DNA of 64,000 nt from DATFVA01 sp963743325 (GTDB lineage Bacteria > Bacteroidota > Ignavibacteria > Ignavibacteriales > Ignavibacteriaceae), in NCBI GenBank assembly GCA_963743325.1, contig CAVUOZ010000005.1:496001-560000 (forward strand). Direction: 5' to 3'. Position numbers and translations under genes: made by a program. Under the pieces are notes generated by a model. It was not told where the DNA came from. It did no database searches and was given only the letters and a program-made list of their open reading frames with translations. Below, piece by piece: positions 8,356 through 17,060 of the stretch (positions within the stretch are counted from its first letter, which is position 1; each line of letters opens with the position of its first letter).

Positions 8356-10011
8356 ATGCCGGATAAAGAGTATAAAGAAAAACGAAAAGAATTTGATAAG
8401 AAAGCAGCCAACCTAAAAAATACAGGAATGAAGTTCACTACTGTCAGCGGCAGAGAAATAAATGATTTATATGGACCTGATGATGTTGAGAATATAAATT
8501 ATCTGAGTGAAATAGGTTTTCCCGGTGAGTATCCTTATACGAGGGGAATTCATACAAACGGCTACCGCGGAAGAATTTGGACTATGAGGCAGTTCGCCGG
8601 TTTCGGAACCCCGGAAGACACAAATGAAAGATTTCATTACCTTCTAAATCATGGACAAACCGGCCTCTCAGTAGCATTTGATCTCCCTACACTTATGGGC
8701 TGGGATTCAGATGCTCCATTAAGTGAAGGCGAGGTTGGTATCTGCGGTGTAGCTATTTCTTCTCTTGAGGATATGGAGATACTCTTCAATAAAATCCCCC
8801 TTGATAAAGTCTCAACATCAATGACTATCAATTCACCTGCGGCAATGATTTTCGCTTTCTACCTGGCTGTTGCTGCAAAACAGGGGGTTGATTTCACCAG
8901 CCTGCGCGGAACTCTCCAGAACGACATTCTTAAAGAATATATTGCTCAAAAGGAATATATTTATCCGCCTCAGCCGTCAATGAGGATCATCGTTGATATG
9001 ATCGACTACTGTGCAAAGGAAGTTCCGCAGTGGAACCCTGTTTCTGTCAGCGGTTATCACATACGTGAAGCCGGTTCAACTTCAGTCCAGGAGCTTGCTT
9101 ATACACTGGCTGATGGCTTTGCATATATTGAAGCCTGCATCGAAAGAGGTATGGATATAGACGAATTTGCTCCGAGAATTTCATTCTTTTTCAATTCACA
9201 TCTCGATTTTTTCGAAGAGATTGCCAAATTTAGAGCAGCCAGAAAAATCTATGCAAAAAGAATGAGAGAAAGGTATGGGGCGAAAAATCCGCGTTCATGG
9301 TGGTTAAGATTTCATACTCAGACTGCAGGATGTACACTTACGGCTCAGCAGCCGGAAAATAATATTGTTCGGACAGCTTTCCAGGCATTAGCCGGAGTTC
9401 TTGGAGGTACACAATCGCTTCACACAAACTCAATGGATGAAACGCTTGCGCTGCCAAGCGAAAAGGCTGTTAAAATTGCTTTAAGAACGCAGCAACTAAT
9501 TGCATATGAAACAGGTGTAATCAATACTGTAGATCCCTTGGGCGGGAGTTATTTTGTAGAATCTTTGACCGATAAAATGGAAAAAGAAGCAAACGATATT
9601 TTTGATCAGATCGATTCGCTTGGGGGGGTTATTTCCGCTATAGAAGCAGGCTATTTTCAGAAGGAAATTGCGGATGCGGCATACAGATATCAAAGGGAAG
9701 TAGAGAGGAAAGAGAAATTTATTGTAGGTGTTAATGAATTTATTGAGAAAGATGAGAAAATAGATATACCCATACTTTACGTTTCTCCGGAAGTCGAAAA
9801 GAAGCAAAGGAAGCGTCTTGGTGAACTAAAGCAGCACAGAAGTCAGGCTGCAGTTCAAGCAAGCCTGAAAGAGATCAGGGAAGCCGGAATTAATGGAAAC
9901 AACCTTATGCCGGTATTTTTAAAGGCTGCTCAAAATTATGTTTCGCTTGGTGAAATGGTGAATGAACTTAAGGAAGTTTTCGGTATATATGAGGAAACCG
10001 CTGTTTTTTAA
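8356..10011 (+). CDS. B12-dependent acyl-CoA mutase large subunit, isobutyryl-CoA-mutase-type active site
   Basis: Catalyses a carbon-skeleton rearrangement of an acyl-CoA with adenosylcobalamin. Family blocks: YPYTRGIHTNGYRGRIWTMR, GQTGLSVAFDLPTLMGWDSD, VSVSGYHIREAGSTSVQE, LGGTQSLHTNSMDE. At 551 residues it has only the substrate-binding TIM-barrel subunit; the cobalamin-binding domain must be a separate protein and is not in this window. The residue equivalent to methylmalonyl-CoA mutase Tyr89 (in RQYAGF) is Phe here (RQFAGF). The equivalent of Arg207 (ten residues after the Gln of GTxQNDILKE) is Gln here (KEYIAQKEY). That Phe/Gln pair is the one known for isobutyryl-CoA mutase IcmA, so methylmalonyl-CoA is probably not the substrate. 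Automated annotation would likely call it methylmalonyl-CoA mutase. Confidence 0.85.
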   Translation: MPDKEYKEKRKEFDKKAANLKNTGMKFTTVSGREINDLYGPDDVENINYLSEIGFPGEYPYTRGIHTNGYRGRIWTMRQFAGFGTPEDTNERFHYLLNHGQTGLSVAFDLPTLMGWDSDAPLSEGEVGICGVAISSLEDMEILFNKIPLDKVSTSMTINSPAAMIFAFYLAVAAKQGVDFTSLRGTLQNDILKEYIAQKEYIYPPQPSMRIIVDMIDYCAKEVPQWNPVSVSGYHIREAGSTSVQELAYTLADGFAYIEACIERGMDIDEFAPRISFFFNSHLDFFEEIAKFRAARKIYAKRMRERYGAKNPRSWWLRFHTQTAGCTLTAQQPENNIVRTAFQALAGVLGGTQSLHTNSMDETLALPSEKAVKIALRTQQLIAYETGVINTVDPLGGSYFVESLTDKMEKEANDIFDQIDSLGGVISAIEAGYFQKEIADAAYRYQREVERKEKFIVGVNEFIEKDEKIDIPILYVSPEVEKKQRKRLGELKQHRSQAAVQASLKEIREAGINGNNLMPVFLKAAQNYVSLGEMVNELKEVFGIYEETAVF

Positions 10012-10014
10012 TTA

Positions 10015-10893
10015 ATGTTCACTCAAATTCTAAAACTTATAAGAATACCCCAGTGGATAAAAAACCTATTCGTTTTTGTTCCCCTGGTATTCTCTTTAAA
10101 TCTTTTCAATAGGGACTACTTCCTTACCGTACTGCTTGGATTTTCAGCATTCTGTCTAACTTCAAGCTGCGTTTATATTATTAATGATATTATTGATGCC
10201 GAAGCCGACAGGGCACATCCAAAGAAGAAAAACAGACCAATTGCATCGGGTAAAATCTCCCCGAAACAAGGACTTATTATTACGTTTATTTTGGGAATCC
10301 TAGTCGTAATATTCTGTCTTAAGGTTAATATCCCATTCATTCTGTTCCTGATACTTTTTCTTCTTATAAACGTTATGTATTCATTAAAGCTGAAGAATAT
10401 TGTTCTGCTTGATATTTTCAGTATTGCCGCGGGTTTCTTAATAAGAGTTTTAGCCGGTGCCGTAATTATAAATGTGGCAATATCAAGCTGGCTTGTTCTT
10501 ACAACAATGTTTATTTCTCTTTTCCTTGCAGTAATGAAAAGACATTCTGAACTTGCGGTGCTTCCAGAGGCTACGACATCAGAAACAAGAAAAGTTCTGG
10601 CTTATTACTCTTTGAATTTTTCTGATCAGCTGGCTACTGTCGCCGCAGCAGGAGTTATTATCTGTTATGCACTATATACTGTATCTGAGAGAACAATTTC
10701 GGTATTTAAAACTGAAAATCTTATTTATACAACTCCTTTTGTGGTTTTCGGAATTTTCAGATATATGTTTCTTGTTTATATGAATAAACAGGGCGAAAAT
10801 ACAACGCAGATATTAATTTCTGATCTCCAGATGATTTTTACAGTAATTTTATATGCAGCAGGTACAATGTTAATCATATACGGACCCTTTTAA
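10015..10893 (+). CDS. UbiA-family prenyltransferase, decaprenyl-phosphate phosphoribosyltransferase-like
   Basis: Integral membrane protein, 292 residues, with about eight hydrophobic helices. The first Asp-rich motif reads NDIIDAEADRAHPKKKNRP, matching the NDxxDxxxDxxHPxKxxRP pattern of the UbiA branch that transfers phosphoribose to polyprenyl phosphate (mycobacterial Rv3806c type) rather than quinone- or heme-prenylating members. The second motif region is MYSLKLKNIVLLDIFSIAAGF. The start is 3 nt after the mutase stop, so the two genes are probably co-transcribed. A role in providing a pentose-phosphate lipid for cell-surface glycans is inferred from the family only. Confidence 0.75.
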   Translation: MFTQILKLIRIPQWIKNLFVFVPLVFSLNLFNRDYFLTVLLGFSAFCLTSSCVYIINDIIDAEADRAHPKKKNRPIASGKISPKQGLIITFILGILVVIFCLKVNIPFILFLILFLLINVMYSLKLKNIVLLDIFSIAAGFLIRVLAGAVIINVAISSWLVLTTMFISLFLAVMKRHSELAVLPEATTSETRKVLAYYSLNFSDQLATVAAAGVIICYALYTVSERTISVFKTENLIYTTPFVVFGIFRYMFLVYMNKQGENTTQILISDLQMIFTVILYAAGTMLIIYGPF

Positions 10894-10976
10894 TTAGTCT
10901 CAATGAATGGATTTTATCTGGAATCCGATAAAAATTTATAAATGGTTGATTTAATAGAAATAAAAATAGTTAACAG

Positions 10977-12227
10977 ATGACCAATCAGCTGATTATATTG
11001 ATTATTCTTGTTTGTATAAGTGCTTTCTTTTCCGGCTCTGAACTTGCATTTCTCGTTGCAAACAAATTAAAAATAGAAGTCAGAGCGAGAAAGAAAAATT
11101 TAGCAGCAAAAAGTGCTTATGCTTTTGTTAAAAACCCCCAGTATTTTTTCTCCACTATACTTATCGGGAATAATATCGTAAACATTGTCTTCGCTTCATT
11201 AAGCGCTTTAATACTTTCATTGGTTTTTGATTTAAGTGAATTCAGCATCTTAATTATCTCCACACTTATTCTGCTCATTTTTGGTGAACTGCTTCCAAAG
11301 TACTTTGCGAGAGAATTAGGCGACAGGGTAGTACTTTTTACTGCTATCCCGTTGCGGATTGTTTATTATGTCCTCTATCCCTTTGTAAGGATAACGACAT
11401 CTCTTTCTTCTTTTATGGCACAGTCCTCAAACGTAAAAGCCGAGAATATTAATTTCCTTTTCAGCAAAGAAGATATTGAATTTCTCGTAAAGGAAAGCCA
11501 TGAGGCCGGGGTTGTAAATAAAAAAGAAAGTACAATCATAACACGGGTTCTTGCCCTTGGCGACCAGAAGGTATATGAAGCAATGCGTCCTAGAACCGAA
11601 ATTGTCGGAGTGGACATAGATTCCACAATAAATGAAGCAATAACGATTTTTATTGAATCAGGTTATTCCAAAATTCCGGTTTATGAAGAAAATCTTGATA
11701 ATATACGCGGGGTTATCTTCGCATATGATATTTTTAAATCACCGCCGAATCTCCAGAGTATAATCAGAGAAATAATTTTTGTCCCTGAAACAAAAAGAAG
11801 TTTTGAGATGCTGAACGAATTTTTGAATAAACAGGTTTCAATTGCTATCGTGGTTGATGAATTCGGCGGAACAGCGGGACTGGTAACAATGGAGGATATA
11901 ATCGAAGAGCTCTTCGGCGAGATTAAAGACGAATATGACATTGAAGAGGAAATATGCAGAAAAATTGCGAGCGATACCTTCCTTATTAGCGGTAAGGTAG
12001 AAATAGATTATGTTAATGAAAAATACGATTTGAACATCCCTACGGGTGATTATGAGACCATAGCGGGATACATTACAAGCAGAATAGGCAGAATTCCATT
12101 ACAGGGTGAGACTGTCACAATAGATAATTTTAGCTTTTTAATTGCCCGTTCGACTAATATCAGGGTTGACCTTGTAAAACTCACTATTATCCCGGCTGAT
12201 GATACTATTCCTGTAAAACCGATTTAG
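10977..12227 (+). CDS. CNNM/CorC-type membrane protein (DUF21-CBS pair-CorC_HlyC domain)
   Basis: 416 residues. The N-terminal DUF21 membrane region (about residues 1-185, four hydrophobic stretches, including FFSGSELAFL and LIFGELLPKYFARELG) is followed by two CBS domains (about 205-330, with MRPRTEIVGVD and VVDEFGGTAGLVTMEDIIEELFG) and a C-terminal CorC/HlyC domain (about 335-410, with GDYETIAGYI and LQGETV). Such proteins are implicated in divalent-cation (Mg/Co) efflux or homeostasis; older annotations call them hemolysin-like, and in Bacteroidota the paralogue GldE belongs here. It stands alone between the UbiA gene and tgt. Confidence 0.9.
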   Translation: MTNQLIILIILVCISAFFSGSELAFLVANKLKIEVRARKKNLAAKSAYAFVKNPQYFFSTILIGNNIVNIVFASLSALILSLVFDLSEFSILIISTLILLIFGELLPKYFARELGDRVVLFTAIPLRIVYYVLYPFVRITTSLSSFMAQSSNVKAENINFLFSKEDIEFLVKESHEAGVVNKKESTIITRVLALGDQKVYEAMRPRTEIVGVDIDSTINEAITIFIESGYSKIPVYEENLDNIRGVIFAYDIFKSPPNLQSIIREIIFVPETKRSFEMLNEFLNKQVSIAIVVDEFGGTAGLVTMEDIIEELFGEIKDEYDIEEEICRKIASDTFLISGKVEIDYVNEKYDLNIPTGDYETIAGYITSRIGRIPLQGETVTIDNFSFLIARSTNIRVDLVKLTIIPADDTIPVKPI

Positions 12228-12247
12228 GAGATAAGTCAGATTTCCCT

Positions 12248-12255
12248 TAAATTTG
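12248..12255 (+). promoter_or_regulatory. Candidate TAnnTTTG promoter box upstream of tgt
   Basis: TAAATTTG, 42 nt before the TTG start of tgt, matches the Bacteroidota -7 consensus TAnnTTTG. It lies in the 70-nt gap after the CorC-like gene, where a promoter for tgt-yajC would be expected. Prediction only. Confidence 0.35.
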
Positions 12256-12297
12256 TATGGTTTTTATCGTAGATTTAAGAATCGATTGTGATAAATA

Positions 12298-13449
12298 TTG
12301 CTAAAATTTAATATTTCAGGTAAAGATAAGAACAGCAAGGCTAGAGCAGGTTCTTTTGAGACTGATCACGGAGTAGTTGATACACCCATTTTTATGCCTG
12401 TAGGCACACAGGGTACAGTAAAAGCGGTAAATCAGTCTTATCTTATTAATGATATAAAAGCCCAGATCGTTCTTTCAAATACTTATCATCTTTATTTAAG
12501 ACCCGGAACGGATATTCTTGAAAAAGCTGGTGGTCTTCATAAATTTATGAACTGGCAGAAACCGATCCTTACCGACAGCGGAGGATACCAGGTTTTTAGT
12601 CTCCCGGAATTGAGAAAACTAAAAACTGAAGGGGTCGAGTTTAGTTCGCACCTTGATGGTTCGAAGCATTTCTTCTCTCCTGAGAAGGTGATCAATATTC
12701 AGCGGAGTATTGGCTCGGATATAATGATGGTTCTGGATGAGTGTACTCCTTATCCTTGTGAATATGACTATGCAGTGAAATCCACCGAACTTACTTCGAA
12801 CTGGGCAGTATTAAATAAAGAAGCATTTGACAAAACTTCACCCTTGTATGGACACAACCAGTTTCTGTTTGGTATAATCCAGGGAAGTGTCTATAAAGAC
12901 CTGCGTGAACAGTCAGCAAATCATATAACATCACTTAAATTTGACGGCTATGCGATAGGCGGACTTGCAGTTGGTGAACCGACTGAAACACTGTATGAGA
13001 TGGTAGATTTTACAACTGATTTTATGCCTGAAGATAAACCAAGATACTTAATGGGTGTCGGTCGGCCGGAAAATATACTTGAGGCGATTAAAAGAGGCAT
13101 TGATATGTTCGATTGTGTGATGCCTACAAGAAACGGACGGAATGCAAACCTGTTTACATCAACAGGTGTATTGGCTATGCGAAACGCACAATACAGGGAT
13201 GATTTCAGAACAGTCGATGAAGAATGTGATTGTTATACATGCATGAATTATTCACGTGCATATTTGAGACATTTGTTTACATCAAGGGAAATTCTGGCAC
13301 TGGAACTTTCGAGTATTCACAATCTTCATTTTTATCTTAATCTTGTTAAAGAGGCCGGGCGGAAGATAAAAGAAGGAAATTTTTCTGATTGGAAAAATGA
13401 GACGATTAAAAAAATATCAGCAAATAATAAAATGTTAACGGAGGAATAA
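12298..13449 (+). CDS. tgt: tRNA-guanine transglycosylase (queuine/preQ1 insertion)
   Basis: Exchanges guanine-34 of Asp, Asn, His and Tyr tRNAs for preQ1. Conserved blocks: TPIFMPVGTQGTVKAV, VLSNTYHLYLRPG, LTDSGGYQVFS (containing the catalytic/base-recognition Asp), GIIQGS, GGLAVGEP, MFDCVMPTRNGRNA, and a zinc site CDCYTC...H near residues 309-345. 383 residues, typical length. The frame begins with TTG at 12298; no ATG is available before the first conserved strand. It is followed two bases later by yajC, the common tgt-yajC arrangement. Confidence 0.96.
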   Translation: MLKFNISGKDKNSKARAGSFETDHGVVDTPIFMPVGTQGTVKAVNQSYLINDIKAQIVLSNTYHLYLRPGTDILEKAGGLHKFMNWQKPILTDSGGYQVFSLPELRKLKTEGVEFSSHLDGSKHFFSPEKVINIQRSIGSDIMMVLDECTPYPCEYDYAVKSTELTSNWAVLNKEAFDKTSPLYGHNQFLFGIIQGSVYKDLREQSANHITSLKFDGYAIGGLAVGEPTETLYEMVDFTTDFMPEDKPRYLMGVGRPENILEAIKRGIDMFDCVMPTRNGRNANLFTSTGVLAMRNAQYRDDFRTVDEECDCYTCMNYSRAYLRHLFTSREILALELSSIHNLHFYLNLVKEAGRKIKEGNFSDWKNETIKKISANNKMLTEE

Positions 13450-13450
13450 A

Positions 13451-13771
13451 TTGAACTATTTATTAGCAATGGCTCCATCTTCTGGCAGCGGCGGCGGAGG
13501 AGGATTTATAAGCACCATAATAATGTTCGGTGCTATTTTTCTCATATTTTATTTTATGATAATAAGACCCCAGCAGAAAAGGTCAAAAGAAAGAGAAAAA
13601 TTATTATCAAACCTGCAGAAAGGTGATAAAGTTGTAACCAGCGGCGGACTGCATGGCACAATTGCCGGTCTCGACGAGAAAACAGCACTTATCCAGGTTG
13701 CTGATAATGTTAAAATGAAATTCGAAAGATCCGCTATCACTACTGTTCTTACTGCAAAGGATACCCAGTAG
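13451..13771 (+). CDS. yajC: Preprotein translocase subunit YajC (TTG start)
   Basis: Small inner-membrane partner of SecDF at the Sec translocon. One transmembrane helix (about residues 20-40, ending FYFMIIRPQQKRSKE) is followed by the basic RPQQKR stretch and the cytoplasmic domain with LQKGDKVVTSGGLHGTIAGL, both diagnostic. 106 residues. The N-terminus has a glycine/serine-rich run before the helix. The TTG start lies one nucleotide after the tgt stop. A weak inverted repeat (TTTGGC/GCCAAA, 13773-13794) sits in the short gap before ribBA. Confidence 0.93.
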   Translation: MNYLLAMAPSSGSGGGGGFISTIIMFGAIFLIFYFMIIRPQQKRSKEREKLLSNLQKGDKVVTSGGLHGTIAGLDEKTALIQVADNVKMKFERSAITTVLTAKDTQ

Positions 13772-13810
13772 TTTTGGCGGATATTTTAGCCAAACCAGTT
13801 AAAGTGAAAT

Positions 13811-15040
13811 ATGGAAACAAGTATATTTTGTTCAGCAGAAGATGCGGTAGAAGAAATAAAAAATGGTAGAGTAATTATTGTTGTCGATGATGAGGACCGC
13901 GAAAATGAAGGCGACTTCGTTTGCGCTGCGGAATATATAACACCTGACATAGTCAATTTCATGGTTACTCACGGCAGAGGAATGCTTTGCACGGCTTTAA
14001 GCGGGAAAAGACTTGATGAATTAGGACTTCCTTTAATGGTTGAGTCCAACTCTGCATTACATGGTACTCAGTTCACGGTTACTGTTGATGCTATAGAAGG
14101 AACAACCACAGGAATTTCAGCAGCAGACAGGGCACTCACAATTAAAAAACTCATTGATAAAAATTCTACTTCTGATGATTTTGCCCGACCGGGACACATA
14201 TTCCCCTTAAGAGCCTATGATGAAGGGGTGCTCAGAAGAGCCGGGCATACCGAAGCTGCCGTCGATCTGTGTAAACTCGCAAGTTTAAAACCCGCAGGAG
14301 TGTTGTGTGAGATTCTAAAAGAGAACGGTGAGATGGCCCGTGTTCCTGATCTTGCAGAAACAGCTAAGAAATTCGGCTTGAAAATCTGTACTGTACAGGA
14401 TGTTATAAAATTGCGCTTAACAAAAGAAAAGCTCATTAATAAAATAACCGAGATTGACTTCCCTACAAAGCATGGTCATTTCAGGCTTCATTTATATCAG
14501 AGTCTTGTTGATAATAAAAAACAGATAGCACTGGTTAAAGGTGTAATTAAACAAAATGAACCCGTGCTCGTAAGAATGCACTCAGAGTGCCTTACCGGTG
14601 ATGTATTTCATTCACTGAGATGTGATTGCCATGATCAACTGAATGCCTCCCTTGATATGATTGAAGAAGCCGGCAAGGGAGTACTCGTTTATATGCGGCA
14701 GGAAGGGCGGGGAATAGGACTGAGAAATAAAATCCTTGCATATAAACTGCAGGATGAAGGCAAAGATACCGTTGAGGCTAATGAGGCTCTTGGCTTCAAA
14801 GCTGACCTTCGTGATTATGGAATTGGTGCGCAGATACTTCTCGACCTGGGCGTCAGGAAAATTAAACTCCTTACCAATAACCCCAGGAAAGTTGTCGGCC
14901 TGAAAGGTTATGGGCTTGAGATCGAGGAAAGAATCCCTATTGAAATTATGCCGAATGAGAATAATGAGCGGTACCTTAAAACGAAGAGAGATAAACTCGG
15001 TCATATAATTCTTCAGGAAATATCACAAGAAAAAACGTAA
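13811..15040 (+). CDS. ribBA: Bifunctional 3,4-dihydroxy-2-butanone-4-phosphate synthase / GTP cyclohydrolase II
   Basis: Catalyses the two entry reactions of riboflavin synthesis. The N-terminal RibB domain (about residues 1-205) shows VIIVVDDEDRENEGDFVCAA, THGRGMLC, TVTVDAIEGTTTGISAADRA and RPGHIFPLRA. The C-terminal RibA domain (about 210-400) shows VRMHSECLTGDVFHSLRCDC with its zinc-binding cysteines, and YMRQEGRGIGLRNKI. 409 residues, normal for fused RibBA. No FMN-riboswitch-like leader is apparent; only a 39-nt gap separates it from yajC. Confidence 0.97.
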   Translation: METSIFCSAEDAVEEIKNGRVIIVVDDEDRENEGDFVCAAEYITPDIVNFMVTHGRGMLCTALSGKRLDELGLPLMVESNSALHGTQFTVTVDAIEGTTTGISAADRALTIKKLIDKNSTSDDFARPGHIFPLRAYDEGVLRRAGHTEAAVDLCKLASLKPAGVLCEILKENGEMARVPDLAETAKKFGLKICTVQDVIKLRLTKEKLINKITEIDFPTKHGHFRLHLYQSLVDNKKQIALVKGVIKQNEPVLVRMHSECLTGDVFHSLRCDCHDQLNASLDMIEEAGKGVLVYMRQEGRGIGLRNKILAYKLQDEGKDTVEANEALGFKADLRDYGIGAQILLDLGVRKIKLLTNNPRKVVGLKGYGLEIEERIPIEIMPNENNERYLKTKRDKLGHIILQEISQEKT

Positions 15041-15250
15041 ACCGGATCTCTTATTGATGAATGATGATCGACGAACACTTCCTTGCCAAAACTTTTTAGA
15101 ATATAGGGATCAGGGAAGGGTTTTACATGCCGCACCTGTACAAATCAGACGTTATTAAAAAGCCAGGAAAATCATAACAGCTTTAATAAGCATTACTTTA
15201 AGATCATTTCCTTTTTTGTTAATTTGATATTGAACAAAGGGAATAAAATT

Positions 15251-16576
15251 GTGAAATACAATTTATTTTTCATATTACTGCTGGTATCAGGACTTACAGC
15301 ATCTTCGGAAGCACAAAAAGTATATTATGGTGACATTGACGGAGAAATTGATCTCGGCATGGCTCCTTATATTACCCGTGTTGTAAATGAAGCGGGAAAA
15401 AATGACGCTGATGCAATTATCTTCCGGATTAATACATTCGGAGGCAGGCTGGATGCCGCTACACAGATAAAAGATGCTATCATAGGGACAAAGATTTTAA
15501 CAATAGCATTTATCAATAACCGTGCAATATCTGCAGGAGCATTAATATCATTATCCTGCAATAAGATTACCATGGTGCCGGGAAGTTCTATAGGTGCCTC
15601 AACAGTGGTCGATCAGGCAGGAAATAAGCAGAGTGAAAAATACCAGTCGTATATGAGATCTGAGATGCGCGCTACGGCAGAACGGAACGGTCGCAGAACG
15701 GATATCGCGCAGGGTATGGTTGATGAAAGGATAGTCATTCCCGGTCTGGTTGACAGTACCCAGCTTGTAACACTTACAACAGATGAAGCATTAAAGTATG
15801 GAATAGCTGATGTACAGGTGAATAACCTGAAAGATGTGCTTAAAGCATTTAATCTTCAGGGAGCAGAAATAGTCAAAGTAGATGAAAACTGGGCGGAGGA
15901 GGTTGTTAAGTTTCTGAATAATGCAATAGTATCATCCATTCTGATTATGATAGGATTTTTCGGGTTGATAGCAGAAATAAAAACACCGGGCTGGGGAGTG
16001 CCCGGAACAGTCGGACTTATAGCTTTAGCTTTATTCTTTGGTTCATCCTATATACTCGAACTTGCATCAATAATGGACATTCTGCTCTTTGTTCTTGGAC
16101 TTATTCTTCTTGCTCTGGAAATTTTTGTTATTCCGGGATTCGGTATTGCCGGAATTGCGGGTATTATTCTGATCTTTGCTTCAATCTTTTTGTCTCTTAC
16201 TCCGGGCGGGCCATTTCTTGATTTTGATACAATCTCAGTTGCAATAATTCAGCTGACCGGAGCGATATTAGCAGCACTTATACTTATTTTAATTCTCGCA
16301 AAAGTGCTTCCTAAAAGCACTACCTTTAATAAACTGATACTCGCAGATGAAGAAAGAGCGGAACAGGGATTTGTGTCCTATACTTCTGAAAAAGAATTGG
16401 TAGGACATGAGGGAATTGCACTCACAACTTTAAGGCCTGCAGGGACGGCTGAGTTTAACGGGAAACGATATGATGTTGTTGCCGATTGGGAATACATTGA
16501 ACAGGGAAGCAAAATCGTCGTTTTGAGGGTTGAAGGAGTAAAGGTTGTGGTTAAGAAAGTTAAAATGCCTGTGTAA
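15251..16576 (+). CDS. NfeD-family membrane serine protease (ClpP/SppA-like)
   Basis: Long-form NfeD/stomatin-operon protease. A signal peptide (KYNLFFILLLVSGLTASSEAQ region) is followed by a ClpP-class protease domain (about residues 25-200) with FRINTFGGRLDAA, the nucleophile segment NRAISAGALISLSC and a downstream K-x-x-x-Y region for the Ser-Lys dyad. Several hydrophobic helices (about 225-350, rich in G/I/L) and a C-terminal OB-fold NfeD domain (LVGHEGIALTTLRPAGTAEF) follow. The frame opens at a TTG at 15224, but GTG at 15251 is preceded by AAAGGG at about 9 nt and starts directly before the signal peptide, so I prefer it. No stomatin gene adjoins it here. Confidence 0.88.
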   Translation: MKYNLFFILLLVSGLTASSEAQKVYYGDIDGEIDLGMAPYITRVVNEAGKNDADAIIFRINTFGGRLDAATQIKDAIIGTKILTIAFINNRAISAGALISLSCNKITMVPGSSIGASTVVDQAGNKQSEKYQSYMRSEMRATAERNGRRTDIAQGMVDERIVIPGLVDSTQLVTLTTDEALKYGIADVQVNNLKDVLKAFNLQGAEIVKVDENWAEEVVKFLNNAIVSSILIMIGFFGLIAEIKTPGWGVPGTVGLIALALFFGSSYILELASIMDILLFVLGLILLALEIFVIPGFGIAGIAGIILIFASIFLSLTPGGPFLDFDTISVAIIQLTGAILAALILILILAKVLPKSTTFNKLILADEERAEQGFVSYTSEKELVGHEGIALTTLRPAGTAEFNGKRYDVVADWEYIEQGSKIVVLRVEGVKVVVKKVKMPV

Positions 16577-16927
16577 TGAGGGTTGGGGATGGATCATTAG
16601 GCAGAGCGCATAGAGCATAGCGTTAGCCGGAATCGTAGTAAGTAGTAAGTAGTATGTAGTAGGGAGTAGGGAGCAGGAGGAGTCATTCAATGGTCTATTA
16701 AGAAAAAAGTCAAGAGACAATAGAATTCCATCAGTAAAATGTTTACAATTTTACTTCTCTGCTTTTGGGCTCGCTTTCGGCTCTAATTGAAGAGCTGAGT
16801 ATTACTTTTTAACAACAGATTTAATAATTTTTACTTTAATCGATTTACTTATGATTCTCTTTTTCGACTCGTCTATTAGAGCCTCTAATGGGCTACGTTA
16901 AATTTAAGAGAATATTGGGAAGAGTTA
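16577..16927. other. Gene-free gap with short word repeats, left of the IS element
   Basis: No reading frame with a gene-like pattern. It contains the phrase GCGCATAGAGCATAGCG (16606-16622), which recurs rearranged at about 22350, then a 7-nt tandem array, then single GTCATT words at 16682. The remainder is AT-rich unassigned DNA. Confidence 0.6.
16637..16678. repeat. Heptanucleotide tandem array, consensus AGTARGK (6 units)
   Basis: Reads AGTAAGT, AGTAAGT, AGTATGT, AGTAGGG, AGTAGGG, AGCAGGA: six degenerate 7-nt units. The same unit recurs as about ten copies right after the M16 protease gene at 22.19 kb. Non-coding. Confidence 0.75.
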
Positions 16928-17060
16928 ACCGTCATTTTGGCTTTCTTTTATTTGAAGCACAACGAATGATGAACTTCATTCCCAGAGAATATAAAATTAT
17001 TTTTATAAGTTAAATTAATACTCAAATTCCACTAAAAGAGTCTAATTATGTTTTCTATTA

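Noticed and set aside
13773..13794. FMN riboswitch before ribBA
   Set aside because: The yajC-ribBA gap is only 39 nt with a 6-bp inverted repeat; far too small for an FMN riboswitch.
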